64,000 bases of DNA, taken from positions 14,617,457 to 14,681,456 of the forward strand of contig NW_024040707.1 in assembly GCF_014851395.1 (NCBI RefSeq), read 5' to 3'. How positions within the stretch are numbered: the stretch's first letter is position 1; the number at the start of each line of letters is the position of its first letter. The notes under the pieces were generated by a model, which was not told the origin of the DNA, made no database searches, and saw only the letters and a list, made by a program, of their open reading frames with translations. The position numbers were made by a program, and so were the translations under genes. Source of the stretch: Micropterus salmoides. Taxonomy: Eukaryota > Chordata > Actinopteri > Centrarchiformes > Centrarchidae. This document shows, piece after piece, positions 12,301-28,200 of this stretch.

Positions 12301-15300
12301 TAAACAAAAACTCAGACAAAAAAACAAAGGCCATCTTTCAAAACAGAGCTTTTCCCTACAAAAGGCAGCACTGGGTAGACGCCATCAGTGTCAAAAATTA
12401 GGCATGGAAAACTAGAGTGTCGTCCAGATTGGGTTTGGTATCCATTAATCCAAGAGCAACGCATAGCTGCAAATGAACTGTGAGTGGCAGAGCTGAAATG
12501 TTTCCCATGAATGGCTTTAAACTGGAGTGAGGGCGGCCAGGCAGTTTCTGCTGAAGGAATCCTGGTGCCTCTATTTGCTGCATGATTAGCTTCTAAGTAT
12601 ATCTTGACATCAGTCAGCTCCACTCGGCTGTTTGCAACAATCTCCACGGTGATGGCGGAAATGACAGCGGGTTCTGACAGCCCCGACTCTAACCCCATAC
12701 TGTCTGTGGCCGGATGCCAATGCACAGATTGTCCTCGTGACACACACCAGCACAATGACACACACACACACACACACACACAAGCTACAAGTATGATCCC
12801 ATGAACTGGCTAAGAAACCATTTTGAAAGCAATTCAAAAACTACACACCCATCCATAATGGAATAAATATTTGCTCACACAAAAAAACATCCCTAGTCAG
12901 AAGATTTATTTGTAGCTCCACTGCCCGGCATTGTAAACCAGCAATGGTCGATATCCTATAAACAAAATAATACAGTACGATAAACAGGCCTATAAAGATA
13001 TTGAGCAGTTTTCAAGTTTTACATCTTTTCTGCTAAATCAAGCTCTGCATCAAGGGCGGGGGGATCAGACAGCCATCCGTTTGTATTTAGACAGCAGTGC
13101 CATTTGTGAGCAGGGCAGAGGTAATGACTGTGTCCATACATGCAACCTCAGGCTGGGCTTTGGTAATCTCTCTTCACCAGAGCATGGCACTGCCAGCACA
13201 GCCGAGGAGGCAGGGAGGAAGGGTGGGGGAAGCCGACAGCTTTCCCTCCCTCATTCTGTCACTTTCTCCCCCTCTCTTCCTGCCCATCTGTGTCTCTCAC
13301 TCTCGCTCAAACTCTCCTTTTGTGAGGGCTGTGTCTCCTCATTGTGCCCTCTCACAACCTGTGACTTTCAGCCTCGCTCCATTGTTCTCCGCCCCTCTGT
13401 GTGTTTCATCCCCGTCGGAGAGAGACAAGTGAGTCTCATCTTCCTGTGTGTCTCTCCCTCCCTCCCTGTCATCTGTCTGCATGCAGACACGCCCACACAG
13501 ATGATCAGCAGACACGTCCTGCCCAGAGAGGGGCTCGGGCTGCCAGTTTGCCCCCAAGCTGAGACAATCTGCCCTTAGCCATTTGCTCTCATGCCACCCA
13601 ACTTCCCCCGCTTGCTGTCCTTGGTATTTTTGTTTTCTCCTCCATTTCTCCCTGTTTTTTATTTAAACCCTCACTCCTATAACTTATGCTGAGGGATGAC
13701 TAATTTCCATTAGCAAATGTGTTTTGTCTGAAATGTAATGCTAGTGGGATTATATTTTTGCATTTTATCAACAATGTATCTGTAAACTGTTCACTACCAA
13801 GGCAAAATCATACCAGAAGACTCATTGGCAGTGCAGTTCATTGACTTTCTCGACAATATCTGCCTGTGGCAACTAAAGCATGATTATTATTTTTAAGATT
13901 ATGTTATGACATTGATTTAACGGACGTGTTAGCAAACATCCGGTTATTTACAAAGCAGCATTCTCATTTATTTGGAGTGGTGTCTGTGACCACCTGGCAA
14001 ATCTAAGTCCAATAGTCAGTCTCTCTTAGCTCTGCTTTGGTTCCCACCAACTCCTGAGGGAAATATGTGGCTCTTTAGATGCTAAATTCAAGCTAGTAGC
14101 TAACTAGACAAAAATAAAAAGGCAAAAATCTTTCACTAACCAAATGTTTTAGGCTGCGTAAACTCAACAATGTGAGGGACCAGGAAAATTAATTCCAGTC
14201 TCCAGAGTGTCAATGACGTGTGCTTTGTTCACCAAACCATCCCTTCCTCCCTAAGACGTCGGCTGTATAGAAATGTGACACTTCCTGCACTGAAAAAAAG
14301 CATAGCTAGTGAATATAACCCAGGAAGAAATTCTGTTTTCTCCATATCGCATATGGTAAAGAAAATCTGGCGTCAATAGTTTTGCAGGAGACATTTTGAA
14401 TTCCCTCTCCAAGCCCCTCACCAAGGCCAGCCTCGCATCACACTCCTTTTAAATTTCAAATTTTTCGGCCAGATATTCTACAAGGACCTTACCTGAGACA
14501 GTGTTTAACCAATCTGGATGTCTAGTGTGTTTTGCAGCAGCTTTTTGCTCCAGGAACACCAAACACCACCCTCTTAGAGTTGCCCACACTGCTGAACTAG
14601 CCTTGGTGTTACATGACAGAAAGTTAGGCTTTCATAATCCTTTATCTAACAAGACCTTCCACCGTCTCCTTCTTTCCGCCCACTTCTCTTTTTCCCCAGT
14701 TGATTCCCTCACCCTCCGTCTCTCCTGCTCGCTCCATGCCAGTCCCCTGGGCAGCTCCAGTGCTCTGTGCCGAGCCTGAGCTCTTGCATGGCTGCCCTGC
14801 CAGAGTGTATTTTAAGACAACCAGCATGTTTCTCCATGGGTATAGAGGCTAGGTATGACTCACAAATCAGATATTTGACCAGGAGAACCACACAGCAGAG
14901 TAGAGCCGAAGCGTGGGAGGAAAGTGTGGATAGCTCACAAAGGGAACCTGACCGACCTCCATCTTTCCATCTGGTAAACAGACTGCTATTTCAACTCTAT
15001 TGGTATTTCAAAGAAATAATTGTTTCCCAACACCAAATAGCCCTTAAAGCCTCATTGGAGAAGAGTCGGTACAAAGGACAGGCTCAACATATATGCAGTG
15101 CAGTGTAAAGGTGTAGTGCTAGTACAAATACGTCATAAATGGAGCCCATACTGACTGAAGGATCTCGTCTTTCAAGCTGGCACGACAGACGAGCTTTTAG
15201 GCTGTCACTCGTGAGAGTTATTTTGTACAAATACAGTATCTCTTCAAGTAATTTTGTAAGGCCTTTTTATATGACTTGCCTTCACAAAGTGAGGCCCTGC

Positions 15301-18300
15301 AGAGAACAATGCTTTTGCTGATCATCGTGGCTGTGCTGCGTGCTCTCTCCAGGTGCGACAGAAGCTCGATGCCACGGTAAGAATAAAACGTAGCCTGCAG
15401 GTTTTATGACTAAGTGTTATCAAATGTATTCCTTTATATCCAGAGGGTCTCACATTACAGATGGCTGTATTGATTTTCCCTGACTCCAAACTGCCCTGGA
15501 TGCAGCTTTGTTTTCTCAGCTGTGTTCTTTACAGGCTGCACGGTAACTTTATTTTTTCAGAGAGAAATATGAAATATCAATAAACTACGGAGCTATGCAT
15601 GCCATTACGCCTTAGGTAAGAGGAAAACAAGAATGTTCAGATACAAATACAAACGTTGGTGTTTGTGTTACAGGAATTGTTGGTGTATGCAACATATTAA
15701 CATCTCTGCTCTGCCCAGTCCTAATCTGGCTCTGGCATATTATTTACCAGGAGAATGATCACAGGGGCATGTTTTTTCCCCACCTACACCTGGAGCATGC
15801 AGGTTCTGACACATCCATTGTCGTGCACCTGCAACACCCTGACCTGCATCCCAATGATTCCCTCTGTACTATCCCCCATCTCTCCCTGTATAGCTCTCTC
15901 CTCAGACTCGACAGAACATCATCACCAGGCCCATTTCTCCCCTAATAGCACAGACAATGTGGGTGAGCCTCCTCGATCTTATCTTTCCTCTCTGTCTGCT
16001 CCTCAGAAAGAATTCTTTAGCAGGGCCATGTAATTATGTGGTGATCACAGCACTGGAAAATATCACACATATCCTATTCCTTCTGTTAGTGTGTCTGAGG
16101 CCCTACATGATGCCATGCACTTGAGATATTTGTACCGGTTTAGAACAGAACAGAACATTTTAATAGGCAGTTTTCTGCTTGCTTAGCACTGCCTGCAGTG
16201 TTGCATTGAACCTCTCCCAGAGTTGAGATTATAGTATCTTATAAGCAACACCTGCATTCACAACACAGGCCAAAATCAGTGTCAGCCTGTATGGATCTGT
16301 GTGCCAGAGAGATTGCGAATGTGAACAAGAATGTGTATCTGAATACACTTTCCCACAAAAGTCATGTTTGAGTTGCTACAACTGATGTAATGGCTACTGT
16401 TCTGTTTTCACAGATTATACTATGCATTGTGGTAACTTTAATGATTTTCACAGGAGGTGTTTGACATATGCAGCTGTTGTATAATTTACGCAAAGCTGAT
16501 ATTCTTATGTTAAGGAAATGGGTAGAATTTTCTGCTTAAACTGCCATTCACGGTGAGATATTCATAGTCATCGACTAGGGCTTTGCAAAACTGGCATAAC
16601 AACAAAGAACATTAAAATCTATAAAAACGGCAATGAAAATCTAGAAACACATCCACAAGTAAAAGCAGTTAAAATGGAATGGATAAACAAATGGATGAAT
16701 AAATGAACAAACAATTACAGAAACAGATAAAACATTCAAAATATAGCGACATAAAACCACAAGTAAGCAAAACCACAAACATCTGAGTATAAAGCTGATA
16801 ATAAGTGATTTAAAAGACAACCTTTTAAAAGTCTTAACGGTATGGCACGTCACAGTCAACTAGTGTATATGACTGTATTGCCCGGGCACTGGTACACAGG
16901 CACACCTTCTTGCAAGGCTTTCTACAGATCTTGCCTCCTTCATTGGGATTGGCAGACTCTTACTGGCCCTTACATTAACTATGTATAACATAAAGCATTT
17001 GATTGGTAGAATGTTTTGGTGGAAGTACACAGCCACAGCCTGGGAGGCTCAGTTCAAGGCAATGAAGTCCCTTACACCGACCCTGCAGTCTCTGGGTCCT
17101 AATGGCAAAAAAGGTGACTGTGTCACCTTTCCTCTTCTGTCAAGACAGGGGACAGTCTGAACAGCCTGGGGACCTCAGGCTGAGTATGACTCATGAGGAA
17201 ATAAAAATTCTGCTTGGAGTCAGACCACAGCTAGATGTTTTCAATGTAATCGGGATGTCAACAGAAGATTAGCTTTTAAATCTTGTAGCCAATGAGCTGA
17301 TGCTAAAATCAAGAATGGATGGTCTCTTAATAGTTCATATTCTGTCTGCCGCATTTTAATGACTTGGGTGCTTGAGGCAAGAACATAAAAAGTGAAAAGT
17401 TATCTAAATGTAGAAGCAAAATGTCTGAGAAGATACTTTTAAATTATTCAAATTTGCAAATTATTGTTTTCCTTTTAGCCACTTCTTAGCCATGCTAGCA
17501 GCATGTTTCTAGGGATGGTCATCCGTCTGTCAGTCCACCACTTTGGCCAATACTGATCAATATCTCAACAAGTACAGCCATTTGCATTCCGTAGAGAATG
17601 AATCCTAATGACTTTGGGATACCCTGACTTTATCTACAGCGCCACCAAGAGGTTGTTATTACATTTGTCACTATTATATTGATTGCCTGTGGATAAGCAA
17701 AGTTTAACGGAGCAGTCGCATGACTGTAGATGCTTAATATTGGTAAATATGTACCTGTTTTTTTAAGATTTGGATTTTACTAACTACTACTGACAAATGG
17801 GATTTAGGCTGCTTATTACTTTCTCATCAACCAATGGTTTTCGCAGGTTTAAGCCTGTTTCCTGTGCACTTTACATCACAGCTAACCATGTAGTAAACCA
17901 TGCGTCTATGTTTTAGAAATGTTAAAGGATGTCATTTTACCATTACATACAGCCATTGTTTATTTTATTTAAGAAGGGACAATGCATTAATTAATACGAT
18001 CACCTGGGTCATGTAAATATGCCAGATTTAGCCACGAAGGCTAATTGTCATCTGCAGTCCCTGCCATGTTGATGGAATATAAAAAATATTTAAAGGAAAC
18101 ATACAAGAGCACAGAAGCAAAGACAAATGGCAAAACAATGATGTAACCACTACTAACACTTCACACTATTATGACACATTATAACACATCTTCTATTCAT
18201 TTCTGTACATTATGCAAATATATTGAAGCACTCTTGAAACTTTCTTGTGTTGTATTACATAACATCTGCGCTCATTTTTGTGAAAGTCACATTATAGTTA

Positions 18301-18491
18301 CATGGTTATGCAGTGCAGACTCTTTAATATCAATCTTCACATGAACTGCTTTACCACACAATTATGATATAACATTAGGCAAACACACTGGTATGGTCCT
18401 TCAACCTTTGAAAGATTTTTTTATATTGTTGTATATTTGTTATCTTTTTTTAAGCATCCTTGGGTTTGTGAAAGGCGCTATATAAATCATA

Positions 18492-18528
<37 letters not shown>

Positions 18529-21500
18529 TATAAACTATACATATGTTATATACTATTACTACTACTACTCCTCAACATTATACTGGTATTTGCTCTTGAG
18601 CAGTGGGGTTGAGGTGAGAAGAATGCAGTTGTATAACTGAAAATAAAGCTTATTAAATTCTCTGAATGTCTGCTATCTTCCCACCCTGTGGCTACTCTGA
18701 TGAAAATGATCCTGTGACCAGTCATGACCTGGCCACCCATGGGCTCTCTGTTCTGATCTGTGTTGCTTGTGTAATGCATCACTGAGGGCACCTGACCTGG
18801 TAGTCCCGTCAGCAACACACTGGCTCTGCTGCATAGACAGAACAATGGGCAATTGTCCATTCAGTAAGCACAAGAAGCTTTTTCCAGTGCCATGCCGCAT
18901 AACCTGCCAACTCTGGAAGAACTGGACACAATCCTTCATTTAGAGCTATTCTGTGAAAACAGACTCTCGTTCTGAGTGAGATCATGATTCATCAGAGCAA
19001 GTGTCTCGACTAATGGGCCGAGAAGATTTATGTGGAATGTGTTTTTGTGACATGCACATTTCACATAACTTCCACTCGCAGTGAGACAAAGTGTCAGAAG
19101 GCTGCACACTGACATGTATTTCAGAGCCAGGATCAGAGATGCAGAACAGACACCAGATCAGACAATTACCCCCAGACAAGTTAACCAGCCGAAACAGGAA
19201 TGGGCCCAGTCAAATACAATGAGACTGTCACACACCACTGAAGGGTTATCTTTATTTTCAACAAGACAGCTCTAAGATGTGTCTTTCTCAAAACAGCTCA
19301 TGTTTTCTGTCTGCTAATAACACTGCTGAAATACAAGAAACACAATACTTATATTACATAAAATGTATATTTCAAAGGTCTGAAATATAGACTTTTAAAC
19401 TTGTTGGTTCATTAATCATCCAAATTTAAAAAATACATGAAATTTGATGATCTCTTTATTATTTAATTTATATGTGGTATTTCATATGTAAGTCATATTG
19501 AGTAGCAATTTTATACATAGGGTGTTTTCAAGAATTTCTAGCCTCCAATGTCAGAAATGTAACCCAAATACCAATACAAAAAAATGATAATAAAGCTCAG
19601 AGAAGGAAATTCCTCTATAGTGGAATTATTGAAGCTAAACATGTATTCATACGGTAGCAAGAAAGTATTATGTGAACTGCATATGTACTAAAGAGCTGTA
19701 ACATTATCATTATTGTCTGAAATTGTACAGAAAAATGCATCAAAATCTTGTAAAGTCTTGTCTTGTAAACTGCGCTATTACAAGCCACTTGCGCTATGAC
19801 CAACAGAGTGAGTGCATTTAACTGCCTTGTGTTCATTACAGCACATTACAGCTCAAAATCATAACCTCTGCGTGTGGATGGTTTCTCCAAATAAAAAAAA
19901 AAGGTGTGATGTGTCTCCAGCTGTGCTCTGGAAAATTGCTTGAGCACTGAGACTGTAGGATTATTGCCACCCTAAAACACACACACACACACAGACACAC
20001 ACACACACACACACAGACATTGTTATTTTGTAGGAGGACATTGCATGGATGGACATTCTTATCCAGGAGCCTTTATCCTAACCTCAACCCTTAGCCAACC
20101 TTAACCTAATCATAAGAGTAGCCTTAACCAAAAACTAAATATAATGGTTAAACTTGTGGGGACCAGCTTTTTATCCCTAGAGAAGCAAGTCCCTGTAATG
20201 ATCAATCAAAGTAAATACACAAACATGCATTGATTAAAGTTTTATTTATTGTTGTACATTATGTAGTTAGGGCATGTAGCCACCAAAGCTATGCTGTCTG
20301 TTGTGCCATATCTGACGTGAGCCTCCTCTTTCTCCGACTCCAACACTTACATGGGTCTAAGGAGATACCATGTAGGGACCACAAGAACTGTGATAGATCA
20401 GTTTGGGCTGCTTGTGTTTTGTCCTACAAGTTTCTGATGCTGGTAGAGATTGTTGCTAGTGAAGCCAATGTTAAGGAAGTAAAAGACTCAGAAGTCTTCT
20501 CCTGTAACAAAACATCTGGCAAAGACTTCTCCGCTGCAAATCTTTTGCTCACTGCAGCACCCGCTCCCTATGAGTGAATGAATAAACATAAACACAGCAA
20601 ATGCATAGGGATTAGTCTACTGTTCAGTAATGAGACAAGGCAAAATAGGCATTTAACCTGGATGTTACTCCAGCTGCACTGTATAAGTATTTGCGTAGCC
20701 CACTGTCGCTCTATATCACAAAGAGAATGAAAGAATGTAAACAGCATTTACTGTGGGCAGTACAAATAAATGAATATACAGCCTGAACACGCACATTACA
20801 TACATTTAGTGTTGCAGTGGTGCCATCAACAGGTGAAATCTAACGCTGACTGATAAATCAAAACCTATGCCGTAGGTATCTACAGCAGGCGATTAATTGC
20901 TTGCATCAAGCTTAAACTGGCTTTACATCAATTCTCTGGGGACTTGTCCTAACCCTTAACCATTACTACTACATGCCTAACCCAATCCTTACTCTCCAGA
21001 ACCAAATAGTCATGAAATTTACTGCCTTGTGAGTTTTCACTTTATGTCACCAGATGGGAGGCAAGTCCCTGTATTGTGAATATTTTAATAACAGAATAAT
21101 AATAACATAATACATAACATAATAATAATAATAACAACAGAATTTTGGCCCGACAACATGATTAATACAAATACAGGCTTTACCAGGAAAATCTTCAGAC
21201 AGTGTATAAAAACCAAACCAAATTGACAGAGATGTGATCGGGATTGTACAATGTTAATCTTAAAACAAAACCTATTTAGCCCTTAATATTATCTAAACTT
21301 TAGAATTGTATCCACTGGCAGGAGTGCAGGGATAATGTTGATAATGCAACATACAGATAGGTTTATTCCCCAAACACCTGAGTAAATATACTACATTTAA
21401 TTTGGCTTTTGACCTCCAGGCAGAGAGCATGTGACAGTTCTATACATAATCCATTGATAAATGACAAGCAGTTTATCCTCTTAGCCTTAATGTGAGTACT

Positions 21501-22180
21501 CCAACACTGATAAGGCAGTTTAAAAAAACACTATATTCTGTTATTGACAGCTTCTGTCCGGCAGTCGATTGAAGATTGAAGTTTTAGCAACCCTATTTGA
21601 AAGGAAAGAGCTTTCCTAATTTGCAAAATGTCAATGATGACTGAGGTCTTACCCCAAATCAATGTAACTATCACAGAAACCCACAGGATTTGCATCTGAA
21701 AACAGTTATCCTGTCCACTGATTTTTGAATGTATGCTCAGGCTGATGCATAGTATACGTTCAAGCTTAAAAAGAGCAGAGTCATGCAAACATGTTACAAC
21801 AGCACTCACACACCACTGCACAGCCCCGCCCCCCAAAAAAATCATCATCTCGAGAGAGAAATACAGACAAAATCAAATTGAAGCTAATGAAACTCCAAAG
21901 TTCCTCTCTTTCATTTTCACATGTAAAATCAACAGGTATTTTAGCATAACTACCCGAGGCCCATGCAGCACTCAAATAATTTAGTCTCCTTATAAAGGTC
22001 CAAACAGTGCTGGCTGATATAATGGTTATATATTACTATCTGTTTTTAGAAACCGTTCTGATGCACCCTGAGGCCCTGCTGTAATAACACAATTGAAGGA
22101 CAAGGAATGAATCCTGATGACAGTTTATTATGTATACTGGGAGAGAGCACACCGGGTCCTGACATCTCTAACAGTACACA

Positions 22181-22224
<44 letters not shown>

Positions 22225-25200
22225 TGTAGAGAAACACACACCAGCACATATAAACACAGATGTTGCATTTAACATATTTTACATGGACCTCCAGCAGAAT
22301 CTGCCATGAAGATGCTTGGTCTAAATTGGTCTAATTTGGCCAGGTTTTTCAATATCCACCATCAGTGCACAATTTGGGCTACTTTTACTTACAAAATATT
22401 TTTAATGCAGGATTTGTACTTGCAATGCATTCTTTTTTGAACTGTGATATTGCTACTTTTACTTGGGTAAAGGATGTATACTTCATCCACCACTGTCTGC
22501 CACAATGATTCCAGGCTCCACCCCAAAACAAAGAGGTGAATGGGATGTTGACTGTGGTGCTGACTGTATAAAACATTTACTTTGTAAATGCACATCTCTT
22601 TACAGAATCTATGTCGAAACTGGAGCACTAAAACAATTGTACCTGCATAGCGTGCAGTGACTCTCGGCCTATTTCTTGCTGCTCTTCAGTGGCATGCCAA
22701 TCTGCATTAGAGCCCTCACATGAGCATACAGTCCAAACAGAGCCTCGTGCCACCAGCCTCCAGGGACCGTAAGACAGCTGTGTGAGCAGTGCACCGCCTG
22801 TCTCTTTTAAGTTGACAACACACTTCAAGTTTATCGTGTTTTAAGTGCATTGTTGCATTAGTCTTTTGCATACATGTGGCTGTTACTCTTTACTGTGTGA
22901 TTAAGACACTGAAAATGCGTCTCTATGTGCAGAGATTGAATATGAAGCTGTTAGAGATGGCATTGTTAGCCCATGTCATACAGAAATACGTTGACAACAA
23001 TAAGATAGATTTTCATGAAACTCCACCATGAGGTTGACATTTCTGGCTTTGAGTGAACACACATTTGTGTCCCCCACAGGATGATTTGTAATAATTTGGT
23101 GATCTTTACTTTGCTTTGAGACCTGCAAAACAAATGCCATTCCCATCAGCCTTGTGTTTAGTTCTATTTAGCAAATATTGCACGCTAACATGCTAAACTA
23201 ACATCAGCATGTTAATATTACCATTACGAGCATGTTAACAAGCCAATTTTACAGCCTTAAAGAAGTAGTATGGCTGCATACTCTTTGTCTTGTTACTAGA
23301 GGTTTGGGCTATCTATGGTAAATTGAGGTCACTCAATCTACTCACTTACTTTAGTAGCAATTAGCAATTGTTAGCATGCTAACATGTACATAAACATCAG
23401 CATGTTAGTATTTTCATTGGCAATGTGTTAGCATGCTGTTGTTGCATGGGGTCATTACTAGGTTCCCAGAGTCGCCAGATTTATATGGCACATAATGGGA
23501 ACATGACAAATGGGTTATATGTTCCCAGGGTCCTATGTTGCCCAGTTATAGGGTCCTAGGAAGATAGGACCCTGGCAACACAGATATGCTCCTGTTAGCA
23601 TTTAGCCAAAGCACCACTGTGCTGTACTGTACTTGTCAAGATTCTTGCTCCCTTTTTCCTTAAAATGCAACATTTTTTATGTGTTGAGAGGGAATTCTCC
23701 ATGACAAGTAGATCTCCAGGATCATTCTTAAGTGCAATATAATTTCTAAGGTACCGTGTGATTTCAGAGTTGTATGGGGAAAGTATTGAGAAAGCAATAA
23801 AACAGAGAACAAAGCACAGAAACCAGGTGTAAGAGGAACCACAACACATGCCTTTTTTTGAGGCAGCAGACACTCTCACAGGCAGCACTGAAAGCAGACT
23901 TTTAACAGATTTGCTTAACTCATTCACCAGAATTTTAGGAACTGTGAGAAGAGGGGAGTTTCCTTTAAAAAACATAGATCATATTTCAAAGGCAAATTTC
24001 TTACTGATCTATACAGACATGTTGAACTCGTATGAGGTTTTCAATAGAAAAAACAGACTCGGGTGTTATTCATATATTATGTCATATATTGCACACATGT
24101 CTACTATGGCTGAGGGACTTTGTAATTATGTTGCATGGATCACAGATCACCGCCCTAAAACAAACTACAATGAACCCTGTGATAATGCCTTCCAGCCCAC
24201 ACTAGATCTTTTTCTGTTGAAGCAACGGGGACATTTTCTCCTTTTGGAAGGATGAGTGAGAGGCCGACCAGCATCCAGCAGAGACCTCCTCATGCTTCTC
24301 CACTCATCCCCGTAAGAGGATCAGACGTAATGGGGTTTCCTCTTCTCTGGCTCCTTCTTCTTACCAGATGAACTGCAGAAAACTTCCAACAAAGTCTAAG
24401 AGTGCTATTTTTGTCACATTTTACAGTCATACCATTTTAAAGGAACACTGGTGTGACTTCAATGTGAGCAGAACTAAGCTTTTAAGCAGGTGCCCTCTTC
24501 GCCCTCCAATGCAGTGGAGAAAATAGGGGTAATAGCCTGTCAAGCAAAGATGAGGGATGGCACCTCATGAAAAGATACAGAATCAATATTTACCAGCTAT
24601 AAACAGAATCATAACAAACCGGAATATGAAATATAATAATATGAAAAACAAATGTATAATTTAATAAGAATGTACTAGTCATGTTTTCTTTGAGACACAT
24701 TTAGTCACATAGCACAATGTTGTGTAGCTGTATAATAAAGTGCACCACCCCCAGGCCTGTGGGAATATCTGAGACATTAATATCAGGCGTGCATGGTTTC
24801 TCATATTCTCCCTGTGGCAGGCAGCTGACCTAATGACCTCATGTCAGCAGCAATGACAACTTGTCTAAAACAAGGATATTTTATTCATTCTATTAATATT
24901 GCATCAGTTGCTCACACTGCATCGTGTTTGTGTGCGTAAATATATACCTGCTCCACTGAACACGAGTGCCACACCACTACTTCACAACACTGTTTCTCCC
25001 GAAAAGGCCAAAAGGATTGAAATTTGAAAAAGGCAACATTTCTCTGTGGGGTTACCAGTTTACATGTTGCCTTTGCAGGTCTGAATTTCAGTTAACGGCC
25101 ATAGGCTGCAAAAATACTGTCCTTTTTTTTATTTCATCCAATTCCAACATCAGATCTATGCATGTTATAGCTCCATCCTGGCGCTGAGAATCCTGACACT

Positions 25201-28200
25201 ACCGCCATTCTGTCCAACCAGATCATTCCAGATAAATGCATTAATCTACCGCATCCCATGACTACTGCCACACACCAAAATTTTCTTCATGTCATGAATT
25301 GATCTTTCCTTGTTCACCTCTTGCAAAGTTCAATCTGAATGAACTCTGACCTTAGAAATAGCGAGACTCACAATGAATTCCAATTTGAAAGAGCAGGTGG
25401 GACTGACCTCTCTTTGAGTAATTATTGATTGTTTGTATCCTTGTTTGTATAAATGCATGCTTAAAGAACAGAAGCTGAACAATGTTCATGTTGTGTGGCT
25501 GGCCATTAGTGCAAGAACAGGGATAGTGATAGAAAGACTACAGTATAAAGTAACAAGTAAAAAGTGTAATTTCTCAACTTGTGGAATGCTATTCTTAGCC
25601 TGTTGGCCATGCTAACACCTGCAGCTTATGCTTGTAACCCTGCCCACATTATTTCCTGTCCCACTGTTTTTTGTCACAGTGTGCGAATAAATTTCACCTT
25701 GCCAATTCTGGTCTGACCGGGCCACAGGTCAGCAACTCACTAAATGGCCTGAATGAAAACAAAGCAGGGCTCTCAGTCTCAAGGCCCAGAACTGAGAATC
25801 ACTATTTATTTTTAAGTCAATCAATTTCATTTATGTAATACAGTTTTGGTAGATATTTTATTATTTTTTTTATTTTTTTATTAACGTTTTATGCTATTAA
25901 TGTTCAGTTCAGATCAGTTCTTTAACAAAACCAGTAAAAATGTGTGTAATTGATGAGTCGACCCTTTAAAGTCTATGTGAGTGTTATATGCCCATAAAAT
26001 CAAAGTGTTTATTGTGAAGTTAAATGTGTTTTGAGAGAGAGGACCTTCCTTTGGAGAGTTTTGTATTTAATATTTAAAATTTACATGTTTATTTTGTGTT
26101 CTAAATGAAAACAGTAAGGGAAAAAAAACACCCGCTTGGTTCAACCACAAATCTTCTCCCTCAGGGACTCAGGTGCTGTATTTTTTTAATGTAATTTTGA
26201 TGTTATATTCACACAGGTATCATATTTATTGAATGATTGGCCATATTGTGAGATGAGGTGTGACGTAGGCCTACATATCCTATAAATACAGGTGTGCTCA
26301 CAACCTCACTTTAACCTGAGAAGGATCAGTTATGGTCAAAATGATGTCACGTAGAATAAAAGTTAAACTGGTCATAAAGGGGGCGGGTAGTTTTTCATCG
26401 TTTGTGCAGATTATTGTGACTGAGCTGCTGCAAAATGTTTGTTTGCCTCCTGCACAAAAAACAACAATGAAATTGGACAATCTTTCGTTTGAGAACAGGG
26501 GTGAAATCAAACTTAAATCAAAAACCTGGACAGGCAAACCCTTTTGAGTTATATTCTAAAAAATCATTCTCTTGTTGTATTGTGAATATTTCACACCTCC
26601 AAAGAAGGGCAGAGATCTGATTATTTAGGTTTAATAACACTGTCCATATAGTTTTCAATTTCCATCTATGAGGTCAATCCCACTGAGACTTTCTCAATAC
26701 TGAAATTTTCTCTTTCTCCAGTCTTGTGTGCTGTATGCTAGGAGTTATCTAACTAACGGCATATGTGAAAATAACAAAGTCTCAATAAACACAAGTTTCT
26801 AAATATTATATCCACAATCTAAATAAATAATTCACACTAATAAGTAATAAAACATAATCATCACAATAATTCATTTCACTGTCCATATGCATAAAATAAC
26901 AAACTCAACATTATTTAAAGTCAATTTTGGCTCTTACATGTACTTAGTTATATGTTAACTAAGATGCCAAACCTTAGTTTGGAGAGAAGTGTCAAGTTAG
27001 CTGAGAAAGTGGAATTACTGTGCTTGATATGCATGTTTCAGATACTCGTTTGTAAGTTATAATGTGCTGAGTGGGGTCTCTGTATAACAATGGATCATGA
27101 AATATCCACGAGACGGTTGTGTTTACCTTCCTTCAGCAATGGTAATGGCGGTCTTTGTGTGCATATATATATATATGTGTGTGTGTGTGTATGTGCATCT
27201 ATATACTGCATGTTCGACATACCAACACTGTCTCCTATGATAGGGCTGAATGCAGCATTGGAGATGTGACTCACTGACCTTGGCTACTGCTTGCATCAGT
27301 GTACAAATGGTAACCGTGTTTTGAAAAACAGACACAATTAACCTCCGCCATTTTGTGTCACTCTGAAAGTTTGTCACGTAACACGCACAAGCGCGCACAC
27401 ACACACACAGAGCTTTCATATTCCTTTGGTGTCCATCTTTACCACTGTCAGCTGAATAGATCACACTGCAAGGCTTCAATCTCCTTCAAATCAATCACAG
27501 TGATGATTCTGTGAGAAAGGAGAGATAAAAAGCCAACTGGAGCCTGTCAGGGCTATGAGAGCATGGGATGTCAATGCCTCACTTAGACAGCTAGTCTGAG
27601 GGGGCTGCTTCTCCAGACAGGAGGACAAGACGGAGTTCACCTGCATTCAATACAAAGTTTTGCCTCCATCTTTGGGAAAAGAGATGTGACAGAGAGCAGC
27701 GAGCTGCACTCCCTGATGTAAATGTCATCTGGATAAAAATCAATTTCATGATTCATTCAAGAGGCCAGGGCTTACAAATGGACAAAGTTGCCGCGTCTTT
27801 TCAGGTACAGTGTCGTCCTCACAGAGAATGACTGTGTGCTCATGCTAAGGATTGGATGAATTTTCAAAAAAGGTGCACCACATCATAGCTCCGGGTAACA
27901 ATTCAAAAGTTTGGCTGATTGATTTTTTCCCCCTCCTGTGGCATTGTTGCTTCTCATTTACAACACAGCATGAAAGGCAGTGAAATAAAAACATCTTAGC
28001 AGCAAATCGGCCTCACCATGGCAACAGTATTGATCACCCCTCTTGGGTCCTCAGAAAAATCTATCCCCCATGTCAATTTCCCGGCATCAACAGTTCAGCA
28101 GCAACTCATGTCCTGAATAGACAGCCATGATATTTAGCATCTAACAATAAAATCTACAAGCACTATTTAGCTTCCCTGATGATTCATTTATCACAGGGGT

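Noticed and set aside
12312..12779. 155-residue minus-strand open frame
   Set aside because: Its start lies in a CA microsatellite, it overlaps other frames, and it has no domain or homologue I recognise. It is inside an intron.
13081..13578. 165-residue plus-strand open frame, the longest in the intron
   Set aside because: It is created by a pyrimidine-rich patch (serine, leucine and proline bias) with a second frame open on the same strand; no domain.
23848..24255. 135-residue plus-strand open frame
   Set aside because: I recognise no family, the opposite strand is also open, and there are no splice or promoter signs. Chance is the simplest explanation.
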